The notes beneath the pieces were generated by a model. The model saw only the letters and a list, made by a program, of their open reading frames with translations, did not search any database and had not been told where the DNA came from. 64,000 bases of DNA from Micromonospora rubida (lineage in GTDB: Bacteria > Actinomycetota > Actinomycetes > Mycobacteriales > Micromonosporaceae), in assembly GCF_009908295.1 (NCBI RefSeq), contig NZ_JAAALO010000004.1, positions 478,619 to 542,618 on the forward strand. Direction: 5' to 3'. The position numbers were made by a program, and so were the translations under genes. Below are positions 8,782-16,974 of this stretch, one piece after another. Every line of letters begins with the position of its first letter. The first letter of the stretch is position 1.

Positions 8782-8803
8782 CGAGACGGAACGGTCCGTC
8801 TCG
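8782..8803. promoter_or_regulatory. TetR operator O2
   Basis: A 22-base palindrome has perfect 8-base arms, CGAGACGG and CCGTCTCG, around a six-base centre. It ends just before the SDR ribosome-binding site (AAGGAG at 8806-8811), so a bound repressor would block transcription of the SDR gene. The half-sites match operator O1 at 8734-8750. Confidence 0.8.
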
Positions 8804-8818
8804 TTAAGGAGAATGATC

Positions 8819-9652
8819 ATGCGAACCTGGTTCATCACCGGAGCCTCCCGTGGCCTCGGGCGGGCGTTCACCGAGGCCGCACTCGCCGCCGGAGACCGAG
8901 TGGTCGGCGTCGCGCGGGATGTCGGCCCACTCGACGACCTGATCGCCGAAGCGGACGGGCGGCTCGTCGCGTACCCGCTCGACGTCGCCGACCGTGCCGC
9001 CGTCGTGGCCGGCGTGCGACGGGCGACCGACGAACTCGGACGGATCGACGTCGTCGTCAACAACGCCGGCGGCGCGCTGCTCGGGATGGTCGAGGAGGTC
9101 ACCGAGGAACAGGCCCGAGCACACTTCGACGTCAACTTCTTCGGCGCGCTCTGGGTCAGCCAGGCCGTGCTTCCGGTGCTGCGCGAACAGGGCAGCGGGC
9201 ACCTGTTGCAGGTGTCGTCGATGGGCTCATCCGGGGGATTCGCCTCGACGGGCCTGTACGGCGCGGGCAAGGCGGCACTCGACGCCGTCAGCGAGGCCCT
9301 CGCGATGGAGGCCGAGTCGTTCGGGGTCCGGGTCACGATCCTCAACCCCGGCGGGTACGAGACCGGGCTGTTCACCAAGGGGCTGACCCAGACCACACCC
9401 CACCCGGCGTACGACCCGCTACGCGCGAAGCTGAACGAGATGTGGAGCGCCGCCGAGGACTCCGACCCGGCACTCGCCGCCGACGTGGTGATGCGGGTGG
9501 TGGCGCTGCCCGACCCGCCGAAGCGGATCGTGCTGGGCGGGGCGGCGTTCGACATGGTCCGCGAGTTGGACGCGGCACGCGCCGCCGAGTACGCGCGCTG
9601 GGAGGACCTCAGCCGGCTCGGCGACCGACCTACCGCCGCCCAGGGGCGGTAG
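8819..9652 (+). CDS. Short-chain dehydrogenase/reductase under TetR control
   Basis: A 277-residue classical SDR oxidoreductase. The NAD(P)-binding motif TGASRGLG is at 7-14, NNAG at 81-84, the catalytic Ser near 133-134 and YGAGK (Tyr147, Lys151) complete the active site. The substrate is unknown; the family includes many retinol/steroid-like and xenobiotic-reducing enzymes. ATG 8819 is preferred over ATG 8813 because the AAGGAG box ends at 8811, leaving a normal seven-base spacing. The divergent TetR gene and its two operators point to inducible expression, possibly for detoxification. Confidence 0.9.
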   Translation: MRTWFITGASRGLGRAFTEAALAAGDRVVGVARDVGPLDDLIAEADGRLVAYPLDVADRAAVVAGVRRATDELGRIDVVVNNAGGALLGMVEEVTEEQARAHFDVNFFGALWVSQAVLPVLREQGSGHLLQVSSMGSSGGFASTGLYGAGKAALDAVSEALAMEAESFGVRVTILNPGGYETGLFTKGLTQTTPHPAYDPLRAKLNEMWSAAEDSDPALAADVVMRVVALPDPPKRIVLGGAAFDMVRELDAARAAEYARWEDLSRLGDRPTAAQGR

Positions 9653-9723
9653 CCCGTGCCTACGGAACGCCTGGCCGGGCACCTTCATCATCAACCCGTC
9701 CCCGCAACTCGGCGGCCCACCGG

Positions 9724-10362
9724 CTAGCCGGGTGGCGGCGGTGGTGAGCGGTAGCCGGGCGGGGATGGCGGTGGCCCGTAGCCGGGTGGCGGCTGTGGTG
9801 GGCGGTAGCCGGGCGGTGGTGGCGGTGGCCCGTAGCCGGGTGGCGGGGGCGGTAGGGCGGCCCGAGGGCGCCGAGCCTGCCGGGCCAGTCGTGCGGTCCG
9901 GAAGTACCGATGCGAGGCCGGCAGCCCGAGCAGAATGGTCGAACCCACCGTCAGTGCCAGCGACACGATCGTCAGGACCCGGGTCATGTACGCGTACCAG
10001 GGCACGGATTCGTATCCGCCGACCGCTAGCAGCGCGACGTTGAAGCAGACGGCCACCATGCCCACGAGCCAGGTCAGCACCCGGGCGGGGTTCATCCCCT
10101 GCCCGTCGAGGATGGCCAGCAGCAGGCAGACGACGCCGAATACGATCGCCAGCAGTGCGTACCCGAGCAGACCGAACGCGGCGAGCGAACCCGCCGCACC
10201 GTCGCCGGCACGTTCGCTGTGATAGGCGCTGAACTCCGGAATGGCGAAGAAGGTGCCGATCGCGGCGACCAGAGCGAGCGCGGCCACCCCGGCGAACAGG
10301 TAGCTCGCCGCGAACACGACACCCGGAACCGCCGGTGACGGTTGCACCCTCATCGTGGTCAC
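9724..10362 (-). CDS. Four-TM membrane protein with C-terminal PPPPGY repeats
   Basis: A 212-residue integral membrane protein with four predicted TM helices (about 15-40, 62-85, 95-115 and 125-148). The C-terminal tail of about 45 residues is built from repeats of the form PPPPPPGYGP. Such proline/tyrosine tails are common in actinomycete membrane proteins and are likely cytosolic interaction segments. The start is GTG 10362, three bases after the stop of the upstream secreted-protein gene, so the two are translationally coupled. The role is unknown; context suggests a partner or membrane platform for that protein. Confidence 0.7.
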   Translation of the reverse strand: MTTMRVQPSPAVPGVVFAASYLFAGVAALALVAAIGTFFAIPEFSAYHSERAGDGAAGSLAAFGLLGYALLAIVFGVVCLLLAILDGQGMNPARVLTWLVGMVAVCFNVALLAVGGYESVPWYAYMTRVLTIVSLALTVGSTILLGLPASHRYFRTARLARQARRPRAALPPPPPGYGPPPPPPGYRPPQPPPGYGPPPSPPGYRSPPPPPG

Positions 10363-10365
10363 CGG

Positions 10366-12561
10366 TCAGGCCCTGCTCGGCTCGACCTGCGCCCGGCGTC
10401 GGCGGAGCAGCAGGCCGCCCGTCAGGAGCCAGGCGATGAGGGGCAGGGCCGCGAGCGGGTACAACAGGGGATTCGAGGTCGCCGACGCGGGTCTGGCGAA
10501 GGCCTCGGACAGCGGCTTGGAGGTGGTCAGGCCGCCCAGCCAGACCTCACTGCCCTGGCCGACGGGTCCGTACAACGCATCGCTCACGGAGCCGGCCAGT
10601 GTGGGGTGTTCCTTGGCGAACGCGTCGGCGCTGACCGGGTTGCGGTTGATGCGGCTGAAGTCCACCCCGCCGTAGACGAAGGTGCTGGTGTAGATGAAGT
10701 TGCCCCTGGTCGTGGTGCGCTTGACCTTGAATTCGCCGTTCTTGTACGACTTGACGTAGCGATCGAAGACCTCTCGCGGGCTCCATGACTCACGCGATGT
10801 CCAGCGACTGATGTCACCCGTGTCGATCAGGTCCGAGTAGGCGGTGTGCTTGGTGGCGCTGCGCTGACGGAACCACTCGGCGGCTACCCGGCTTGCGTAG
10901 ACCCGGCGCAGGTCGGCGTACTCGGGTGCGTGGTTCACCGCGTCCTGGACCTGGGGCAGGATCATCGTGCGATACACGGACTCGTTGTGTTTGATGGTGG
11001 CCTGGCTCTCCTGGCCGCATCCGGCGGTGCCCCCGACTCCCTGGGCCTTGACGACGTCGGACTCCATCTTCACCTGTAGCGGGGCGCTCAGGATGTACAG
11101 CTCGTTGCCATTGTCGCGGACGGTCGCCGTGTCGGGCACGATCCACTGCCTCATGGACACGCATTTGGTCTCGCCGCGTAGGGCGTCCCAGTACTTCTGG
11201 CCGCCGCGGGTGTCCGGGTGAATGAACTTCGCGACCGACTTCTTCATTGTCAGGTCGGCCTCGAGCAGCACACGCCCGGCGTCGGTCCTGCCGAACTGGG
11301 CGTCGAGGATCCGGTCGGGCTCGTCCGGGTTGAGGTTCACGGTGAAGCTGGACGGTCGCAGTGACAGCCATACGAAGAACGAGTCCGAGGCGAGTTGGGC
11401 CGCGTGCCGGCCGCCGAAGGACTGCTGGTCGGCGGCGGGCAGTTCGTCTGCCTTGAAGGCGTACTGCACGCCGGAACCGTTGTGGTAGGTGTCGGAGACG
11501 TAGCGCAGCTCCAGGGTGGAGAAGTCGACTCCACCCAGGTCCTGCGCCAGCTCGGGGTGGCCGGACTCCGCAGCGAGCTGCGCGTCGACCCGCGCCAGCT
11601 CGGCCGCCTCCTCGGGCGTGTCCGGTGAATCGGCGAACCCATCGAGCGCCGCGCCCTGGCTGCCGCGCTGGTCCGGGGCGCGCAGGATGTCCGAGGCCGC
11701 GCCCGTCGGGCCGCCGTCCTTGGGGCCGCCGTCCTTCGGACCGCCGGTACCGGCGCCGCCACCGCCCGAATCGCCGCCACTGGTGATGAGGTTCTTCAAC
11801 GCGGGCACCACGAAGTACGACACGCCGGCGTCACGCAGCTTCGCCTTGGCGCCCTTGGTCGGCTCCTCAGCGAAGAGGTACACCAGCCTGCGAGGGTTGG
11901 GCTTCGCCCTCTCCAACTCGATGAGCTTCTTGTCTCTCGCCAGTTCGGAGTCGTCGACGCCCCTGCCGGATTTGATCTCGTAGAACAGGCCGAGCTCTTC
12001 GTTACCCAGGTCGTACCACCGGTTGACCTCCGGGACGTGGACCTCGGAGCGCCAGCCGTGGTTGGCGCCGAGCCGGAGCCGCTGCGCGACGTGCAGCACG
12101 AAGGCCTTGCCCTGGTTGTCGTTGCCCTGGTTGGGGATGTACCTCCGGAGCCAGGTCCTCCAGGGCAGCGGTGGGCTGGTCTTTTTACCCGCCGCCCTCT
12201 CGGCGGCCTTCTTCTCCTGGTACTCCAGCCAGCGCTTCTGGCAGTGCTCCCAGGTGCCCGCCTTCTCGGCCTCCGGGCTCAGCGCTGCGATCTGTGCTGC
12301 CCCGTCATCGGGCGCTGGCTCGTTCTCATGCGTTCGGAGCGCTTCGGCCGGATTCTCGTAGTCGTAGCGCTGGCGCTTCCCGGGGTCGGTCGGGTTGCTA
12401 CCGCCCGGCAGGGTGTCCGGGTCCGGCGAAGATCCCTTGATGTTGGGCAGCGGAATCGGTTTCGGCGCCGCCAGAGCCGGGCTCGGCCAGCCGATCGAAC
12501 CGGCCGGTGTCGCCAACAGAAAGACGATCAGTGCTACGAACACCAGACGAAGCCTGTTCAC
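10366..12561 (-). CDS. Secreted, C-terminally membrane-anchored protein with EIKSG nuclease-like motif
   Basis: A protein of about 731 residues. A signal peptide with an ALA-A cleavage region is followed by a linker and a domain (about 100-270) containing LGLFYEIKSGRG and a later YLFAEEP strand, a layout seen in PD-(D/E)xK restriction-endonuclease folds. A Gly/Lys/Pro-rich hinge (GGPKDGGPKDGG) leads to a large second domain with WLSLRPSSFTVNLNPDEPD, RQWIVPD and a pair of cysteines (KCVSM, AGCGQ). The C-terminus is a single TM helix and an RRRR stop-transfer. I recall the second domain from other actinomycete secreted proteins but know no function. GTG 12561 is chosen because of GGAGGGGAG upstream. 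Catalysis is untested and the acidic/Lys pair is the only support. Confidence 0.65.
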   Translation of the reverse strand: MNRLRLVFVALIVFLLATPAGSIGWPSPALAAPKPIPLPNIKGSSPDPDTLPGGSNPTDPGKRQRYDYENPAEALRTHENEPAPDDGAAQIAALSPEAEKAGTWEHCQKRWLEYQEKKAAERAAGKKTSPPLPWRTWLRRYIPNQGNDNQGKAFVLHVAQRLRLGANHGWRSEVHVPEVNRWYDLGNEELGLFYEIKSGRGVDDSELARDKKLIELERAKPNPRRLVYLFAEEPTKGAKAKLRDAGVSYFVVPALKNLITSGGDSGGGGAGTGGPKDGGPKDGGPTGAASDILRAPDQRGSQGAALDGFADSPDTPEEAAELARVDAQLAAESGHPELAQDLGGVDFSTLELRYVSDTYHNGSGVQYAFKADELPAADQQSFGGRHAAQLASDSFFVWLSLRPSSFTVNLNPDEPDRILDAQFGRTDAGRVLLEADLTMKKSVAKFIHPDTRGGQKYWDALRGETKCVSMRQWIVPDTATVRDNGNELYILSAPLQVKMESDVVKAQGVGGTAGCGQESQATIKHNESVYRTMILPQVQDAVNHAPEYADLRRVYASRVAAEWFRQRSATKHTAYSDLIDTGDISRWTSRESWSPREVFDRYVKSYKNGEFKVKRTTTRGNFIYTSTFVYGGVDFSRINRNPVSADAFAKEHPTLAGSVSDALYGPVGQGSEVWLGGLTTSKPLSEAFARPASATSNPLLYPLAALPLIAWLLTGGLLLRRRRAQVEPSRA

Positions 12562-12586
12562 ACCCGGCTCCCCTCGGAGGGCACTT

Positions 12587-12616
12587 TCTGGCGTCAATGT
12601 ATCTACATACGCCAGA
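12587..12616. promoter_or_regulatory. Inverted repeat upstream of the secreted EIKSG protein gene
   Basis: Eight-base arms TCTGGCGT and ACGCCAGA flank an inner ATGTA-TC-TACAT palindrome. The element lies between the stop of the 12650-13510 gene and the start at 12561. It could be an operator (the inner part resembles PadR/GntR-type ATGT-ACAT sites) or an attenuator or terminator within the operon. Confidence 0.5.
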
Positions 12617-12649
12617 TGTGAGAGGGCATTGCCAGATATGGGACAGAAT

Positions 12650-13510
12650 TTAGGTCAGCCGCTCGGCCACTTTGCGGAGCAGGCCCGGCTCCCGCCTGGC
12701 AAGCACGCCCTTGAGCAGCACGAACGGCACGACCGTCCGCCCGTTCGGCACCGGCTGCTTTAGGAACGGCCGGCCGATGAACATGTTCTCCCCGTCCGGA
12801 TCGCCGGGGAAGTAGCACCAGTGCGCGGACAGCACCGGCCGAAGCACCTCGCCGAGGTACCAGGCAGCGCCCTCGGAGAGCTCCGCTCGCGCCGCCAACT
12901 CCTCCGGAGCGGACACCAGCCGGAGCAGCAGCGCCTCCAGTTCGTCCAGCGAGGCCACGGAGAAGTCCCAGCGCTCCGGCCGCTCTCCGTACTCAGCCAG
13001 CCAGGCCGCCCAGGTCTCCCTCCGGACGGCCAGCCAGGTGTCGAGCTCCGCCGACGGCATGGCACCCGGGACCTCGTCCAGGCCCGGGGTCGGCTCCTTG
13101 TGCGGTTCCCAGCCTGGCTCCGCCGCCCGCCGCTCGGCCACCGCAAGTTCCAGCGCCCGGTACGCCCGGCCGAACTCGCCACCGTCGGCCGCCGCGAGGG
13201 CCCGCTCGACCAGGTCGGCCGGGCAGATGGGCGGCAGAGCCAGGGCCTCGTCGGGAAGCACGAGAGGCAGGCCACGCTCCGGTTCCCAGGCCCAGCGTCC
13301 CCCGCCCGCCGTCAGCAGTGCCTCGCCGAGATAGCCGGACACCCGCTCCAGGAAGTCGGGCGTCGGTACGAAGCGGGACAGCATCTCCGCCTCCAGCCGG
13401 GCGAGCGAGGCCGCCGAGTAGTCCCAGGCGTCCCCCTCGGACAGCTCGAAGTCCAGCAGCCCGGTGAGCCGGGGCTGCATGCCCTCCAGCCAGTCCTCCA
13501 GCGGATTCAC
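12650..13510 (-). CDS. Hypothetical protein with an internal duplication (YLGE modules)
   Basis: A 286-residue acidic cytoplasmic protein without signal or TM. It contains two copies of one module: residues about 1-80 with WDYSAASLARLEAEML and GYLGEALLTAGGGRWAWEP, and about 160-245 with WDFSVASLDELEALLL and WYLGEVLRPVLSAHWCYFP. Similar YLGE...W helical modules occur in proteins near toxin loci (DUF3806-like, from recall). The start is GTG 13510 with AGGAGG five bases upstream. It precedes the secreted EIKSG-protein gene by 88 bases on the same strand, so an immunity or chaperone role is conceivable but unproven. Confidence 0.65.
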   Translation of the reverse strand: MNPLEDWLEGMQPRLTGLLDFELSEGDAWDYSAASLARLEAEMLSRFVPTPDFLERVSGYLGEALLTAGGGRWAWEPERGLPLVLPDEALALPPICPADLVERALAAADGGEFGRAYRALELAVAERRAAEPGWEPHKEPTPGLDEVPGAMPSAELDTWLAVRRETWAAWLAEYGERPERWDFSVASLDELEALLLRLVSAPEELAARAELSEGAAWYLGEVLRPVLSAHWCYFPGDPDGENMFIGRPFLKQPVPNGRTVVPFVLLKGVLARREPGLLRKVAERLT

Positions 13511-13660
13511 GGCTTCCTCCTACACGCCCAAGACCCCGACGACCCCGACCTTTGCGGATTGTCCCATTGCGCTCAATGACCCAGCATCGCGTCGCACCCA
13601 ACGGTGCTCGCACCCAACGACGCTCGCGGATGATTTCACGACCTCGATGAGGAGACCGTG

Positions 13661-13741
13661 ATGGGACAGAAGGGCGGTACCCGCGCCGCGGGCCTGTCCA
13701 CCGCCGAGGCGCTCCCTGCTCACCGGGCCGATCGTTGGTAG
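13661..13741 (+). CDS. Possible 26-residue peptide
   Basis: A short reading frame starts at ATG 13661 with AGGAG eight bases upstream and ends in TAG at 13741. The peptide (starts MGQKGGTRAAG, ends HRADRW) has no signal or known motif. The good ribosome-binding site is the only support; it could be a leader peptide for the lipoprotein gene at 13837 or chance. Confidence 0.22.
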   Translation: MGQKGGTRAAGLSTAEALPAHRADRW

Positions 13742-13836
13742 GAGCAGTTAGAACCGTCCTCTGCCGTGTGCCGTCCGAACCCCGGAACGGTGGTGACGGG
13801 CGGGACCAGGGAAGACGGCCGGACGGAGAGCTTGAG

Positions 13837-14727
13837 ATGGTGCGTCAGGGCTACCTCGCGACGCTGATCGCGTTCGGTGTGCTGCTCGCTGGATGCGGTA
13901 GGCAAACCGGTTCGGGGTCGGTAGACCCAGGGCCGGTCCCGGGTGCCACCGAGGCTTCGCGGCCGCTGGCACCGGAGAAGCTGGTCGGCTCTTGGACGAT
14001 CGCCGACGTCGACGACCCGGGCGCGGGCAAGAATCTGCGCCTCGCACCTTCTGAACTGCACCTGATCGGCAGCCGCTGCGGCACCTTGGGCGGGTCCTGG
14101 CGGGCCGACGTCGACGGTGTCTTTCTCGCGGACATCGACTCTGCTTCCAGCCTCGTCGTGGAGGGCATTCCGGGCTGTGAGAGCGCCGGCCAGGACGTTC
14201 CCGGCTGGCTGCGGCGTGTGACGGCGTACCGGCTCGACGGAAGAGGGCTGCCCGTGCTTCTGGATGATCTGGCGCGGCCGGTTGCCCGGTTGATCCCCGG
14301 CGCGACGCCGACGGCCGGGCCGGACACGGCGGCCTCCGAGCTGGCGCCGCCGGTGGTCACCGACGCGGCCCGGCGGGCCCTCGCGCCGGCCGCCCCGCTA
14401 CCGGCGGCGCTGACTCCCGTCGATCGGCGCCGGCTGGTCGGTCGCTGGGCGCCCACCGACGGGCACAAGGAGGCGTACGTGGAGTTCACGGCGGACGGTG
14501 AGTGGCGCGGGTCCGACGGCTGCAACGACGATAGCGGCCGGTGGATCACCGCGGCCGGGGGTACGCTGCTCGCCACCGCCGGGGCCGTCACGCTGGCGTA
14601 CTGCGCTGCCAGCGTGCCGGTCGGGGCCTGGCTCTGGACGGCCAGGCGAGCAGGCTTTGAAGGCGATGTCCTGGTGCTGCTCGACGCTCAGCGCAAGGAG
14701 GCAGGCCGGTTACGCGCCGCCGACTGA
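13837..14727 (+). CDS. Lipoprotein with two META-like domains (copy 1)
   Basis: A 296-residue exported lipoprotein. The signal peptide ends in the lipobox LLAGC (Cys near 19). The first domain (about 50-120) has GSWTIADV and GSRCGTLGGSWRAD; the second (about 200-290) has GRWAP, YVEFTADGEWRGSDGCN and SGRWITAAGG. The GSDGCN...G pattern is the signature of META/HslJ-like domains. ATG 13837 is chosen over an upstream in-frame start because GGAGAG lies six bases upstream and the signal peptide begins there. A same-length paralogue lies at 26254-27144 in the opposite orientation, aligning nearly without gaps. Function unknown; extracytoplasmic. Confidence 0.82.
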   Translation: MVRQGYLATLIAFGVLLAGCGRQTGSGSVDPGPVPGATEASRPLAPEKLVGSWTIADVDDPGAGKNLRLAPSELHLIGSRCGTLGGSWRADVDGVFLADIDSASSLVVEGIPGCESAGQDVPGWLRRVTAYRLDGRGLPVLLDDLARPVARLIPGATPTAGPDTAASELAPPVVTDAARRALAPAAPLPAALTPVDRRRLVGRWAPTDGHKEAYVEFTADGEWRGSDGCNDDSGRWITAAGGTLLATAGAVTLAYCAASVPVGAWLWTARRAGFEGDVLVLLDAQRKEAGRLRAAD

Positions 14728-14902
14728 GGGCGCTGGAGGCGGTACGGCCGAGGGGCTGTCTCCCGGGCCGCTGAGTTCGTAGCGATGTCGTCCTACTCAC
14801 GGCGGACGATCAGGAACTCTCTGCACGGCGTGAACGACTGCCGGTGTCTGCGCAAGCGCTGCACGCCGTGGCATCCGCCGTCCGCCGCGGGATCGGCGGC
14901 GG

Positions 14903-15892
14903 TTAGTCGGTGTGAACGCCGCTCAGGATCTGCATGGCGTGGCGTTCCCTGTTCGCGAGTTCGGTGAGGACTACCGAGGCGCGGGTCAGGTGGTCTGGGT
15001 CGCCGGTTTCTCCGGCGGCCGTGAGGTGGTGGGAGACCTCGGTCCATAGCGGGGCGATCTCGTCGTACAGCCGGTGACCGAGGCGGACGTTGTCGTCGTC
15101 GACGATCGTGGCGCATTCGGCGAGGAAGTCGCGGTACATGGCGCGGAACAGGGCGCCGCCGGTCCCGCCGCGCTCCATCAGCATCGCAGCCAGCGGGAGG
15201 TCGCGGGACGGGTCGCTTGAGCGGTCGAGCCACCGCGCCACCTGCCGGGCCGCCTTGTCGATGCCGCGGTGGCCGAGGTTGGCGATGGGCGGGTTGAGAA
15301 AGGCGTGTGCGTTGTTGCGGATGGCTGCCCGGACGGCGTCGCCTAGGTCGGGCCGGACGGTGGGGCCGGCGATGGTGTAGGAGAGGTTGCGGGCGGTCAT
15401 CGGGCCGCGTTCGTTGCGGGCCCGTTCCAAGCTCGTCAGCGTGGTTGTCACGGTGCCGCCCTGCTGGGCGGTGTCGATCAGGTAGGCGTGGGTGTCGTCG
15501 TGGCCGTACATCGCGACGAGGTGGCCCCCGAAGTGGACTCTCGTGGTGAAGTAGTCCAGGTGGTAGGAGTCCAGTTGCAGGCCGACCGGGCGTCCGGCGG
15601 TGAGGGCGTCGGCGACGTTCTGCCAGGCCCTACGGGGCGAGGCGGTCTCCTGGACGCGCAGCGTCAGGCCCAGCCGGTCGGCCACGGTCCGGGTGATCGT
15701 GGTCGGCTTGGTGCGGCCGCCGAGGAACGGGAAGTCCATGCTCTTGGCATCCCAGTAGACGAAGGCCAGACCTTCGCCGAGGCCGAACAGCATGGGCTCG
15801 GACAGGTCGAGGCCCTCGTGGCGCAGCAGGGCGCCGAGCGTGGTGGTCTCGCAGTGCTGACCGGCTGGGAACGCCACATTTTCGATGATCAT
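14903..15892 (-). CDS. BtrH-N/DUF4872 family protein
   Basis: A 329-residue protein resembling the BtrH N-terminal domain plus DUF4872. BtrH of butirosin biosynthesis transfers an acyl group from a carrier protein to an aminoglycoside through a papain-like Cys-His active site. Here the expected cysteine lies near residue 12 (PAGQHCETTTLG) and VHFGGHLVAMYGHDD supplies a His-containing strand near 120. The substrate is unknown and no carrier protein is nearby. The start ATG 15892 overlaps the stop of the upstream MerR gene (ATGA), so translation is coupled and expression follows that regulator. Confidence 0.75.
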   Translation of the reverse strand: MIIENVAFPAGQHCETTTLGALLRHEGLDLSEPMLFGLGEGLAFVYWDAKSMDFPFLGGRTKPTTITRTVADRLGLTLRVQETASPRRAWQNVADALTAGRPVGLQLDSYHLDYFTTRVHFGGHLVAMYGHDDTHAYLIDTAQQGGTVTTTLTSLERARNERGPMTARNLSYTIAGPTVRPDLGDAVRAAIRNNAHAFLNPPIANLGHRGIDKAARQVARWLDRSSDPSRDLPLAAMLMERGGTGGALFRAMYRDFLAECATIVDDDNVRLGHRLYDEIAPLWTEVSHHLTAAGETGDPDHLTRASVVLTELANRERHAMQILSGVHTD

Positions 15893-16746
15893 TCGGCTTC
15901 CTGATTCGCTGGTTGAGGCGGGCCGGACCGGGGTCGGACCGGCCAGGCGATCTCCGTACGGAGCGCGGCCATGGGTACGCCGGGCGCGGGCGGGACGAGG
16001 TAACGCTCCTCGGCCGGGCCCGCCAGCACCCGGTCCTGCTCGGCGATCCAGCGCCCCAGTGACCGGTAGGCGGTCTCGATGTCGTCGTAGCCGCCCTCGT
16101 GGACGGTCGCGGCGAGCAGACAGCCCGCCCGTTCCCCGGCTGCGATCGTCGCGGTCGGCCGGGGTGGGCGGGCCACCGGCACGAACAACTCCACCTCCAA
16201 CTCCGCCGCGTCGAGGTCGTCGCTGAGGTAGCGGGTGCCGGCCGGCCCCGCCGGGGCGATCCCCTGCTCGGCGAGGCCGGCGAACAGCCGCGCGAACCCG
16301 GGCGCCAGCGCCTCGGCCAGCCCGCTCAGCGGGGTACGCACCAGCGTGCGGGCGGTGGGCTGGGCGGCGCTCCACCGTTCGTACACCTCCAGCCAGCCCG
16401 ACACCCGCCCCGGCTCGGCCAGCACGGCCCCCAACCGCCCGGCGATCTCGCCCAGCCGGGCCGCCCGCGCTGCCACGCGTTCCCGGTGCCGCTCGATGAC
16501 GGCGCCTGCCTGCTCCGGGGTGTCGGCCGCCAGGATCTCGGCGATCTCGGGCAACGGCACCTCCAACTCTCGCAGCCGCCGCACCAGCCCCGCCCGGGGG
16601 AACTGGTCGACGCCGTACCGGCGGTAGCCGGTATCCGGATCGACCAACGCCGGGACGAGCAGACCCAGCCGGTCGTAGTTACGCAGCACTCGAACGGACA
16701 ACCGGGTCGCTCGCGCGAACACCCCGATCGGCATCAACCCCGTCAC
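15889..16746 (-). CDS. MerR-family regulator with GyrI-like effector domain
   Basis: A regulator of about 285 residues. The MerR DNA-binding domain starts with IGVFARATRLSVRVLRNYDRLGLL and continues through GYRRYG; a coiled coil follows and the C-terminal half (about 130-285) looks like a GyrI/SRPBCC effector-binding domain of multidrug-sensing MerR proteins. GTG 16746 is chosen because GGAGG lies six bases upstream; ATG 16734 is an alternative with a poorer site. Upstream lies a classic MerR promoter (16768-16791). The protein probably activates its own operon, including the BtrH-like gene, when it binds a small molecule. Confidence 0.87.
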   Translation of the reverse strand: MTGLMPIGVFARATRLSVRVLRNYDRLGLLVPALVDPDTGYRRYGVDQFPRAGLVRRLRELEVPLPEIAEILAADTPEQAGAVIERHRERVAARAARLGEIAGRLGAVLAEPGRVSGWLEVYERWSAAQPTARTLVRTPLSGLAEALAPGFARLFAGLAEQGIAPAGPAGTRYLSDDLDAAELEVELFVPVARPPRPTATIAAGERAGCLLAATVHEGGYDDIETAYRSLGRWIAEQDRVLAGPAEERYLVPPAPGVPMAALRTEIAWPVRPRSGPPQPANQEAE

Positions 16747-16767
16747 CCGACGCCTCCAACAGCCTCG

Positions 16768-16791
16768 ACCCTCCCCCTGGGAGAGGGTCAA
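16768..16791 (-). promoter_or_regulatory. MerR-type promoter/operator
   Basis: On the minus strand, a TTGACC -35 box (16786-16791) runs into a 21-base dyad (16768-16788), ACCCTCTCCC/GGGGGAGGGT, with one mismatch. A dyad in an over-long spacer after TTGACC is the classic layout for MerR self-activated promoters. It lies just upstream of the merR start at 16746. Confidence 0.8.
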
Positions 16792-16840
16792 CCGCGCCCG
16801 GCACCTGCCGCACCGGCCACGGAACGAATCATCATGGAAC

Positions 16841-16974
16841 GTCGACCTGATCACCTACCACGGCTGGGTCTGGCTAAAGGGCTGCCGCTGGATGGCAAGG
16901 GTGACGCGGTCGCCCGTCGCGAGCTGCTCGTCATCCGCGAAGGGCATCAAGAAGATGAACCGCCCGACGGCTAA
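16841..16974 (+). pseudogene. Possible decayed small gene (frameshifted)
   Basis: One frame reads DLITYHGWVWLKG from 16844 and a second frame continues with LDGKGDAVARRELLVIREG to a TAA at 16974. Joined, these look like one small actinomycete protein of the form YHGWVWLxGYVLDxxGxAVxRRxLxV, known to me only from recall. No start codon or ribosome-binding site precedes it. A truncated, frameshifted remnant is the best reading. Confidence 0.35.

Noticed and set aside
16099..16974. A plus-strand gene opposite merR
   Set aside because: Its first part is antisense to the clear MerR protein. Only the last about 40 codons look protein-like and they are treated as part of the remnant.
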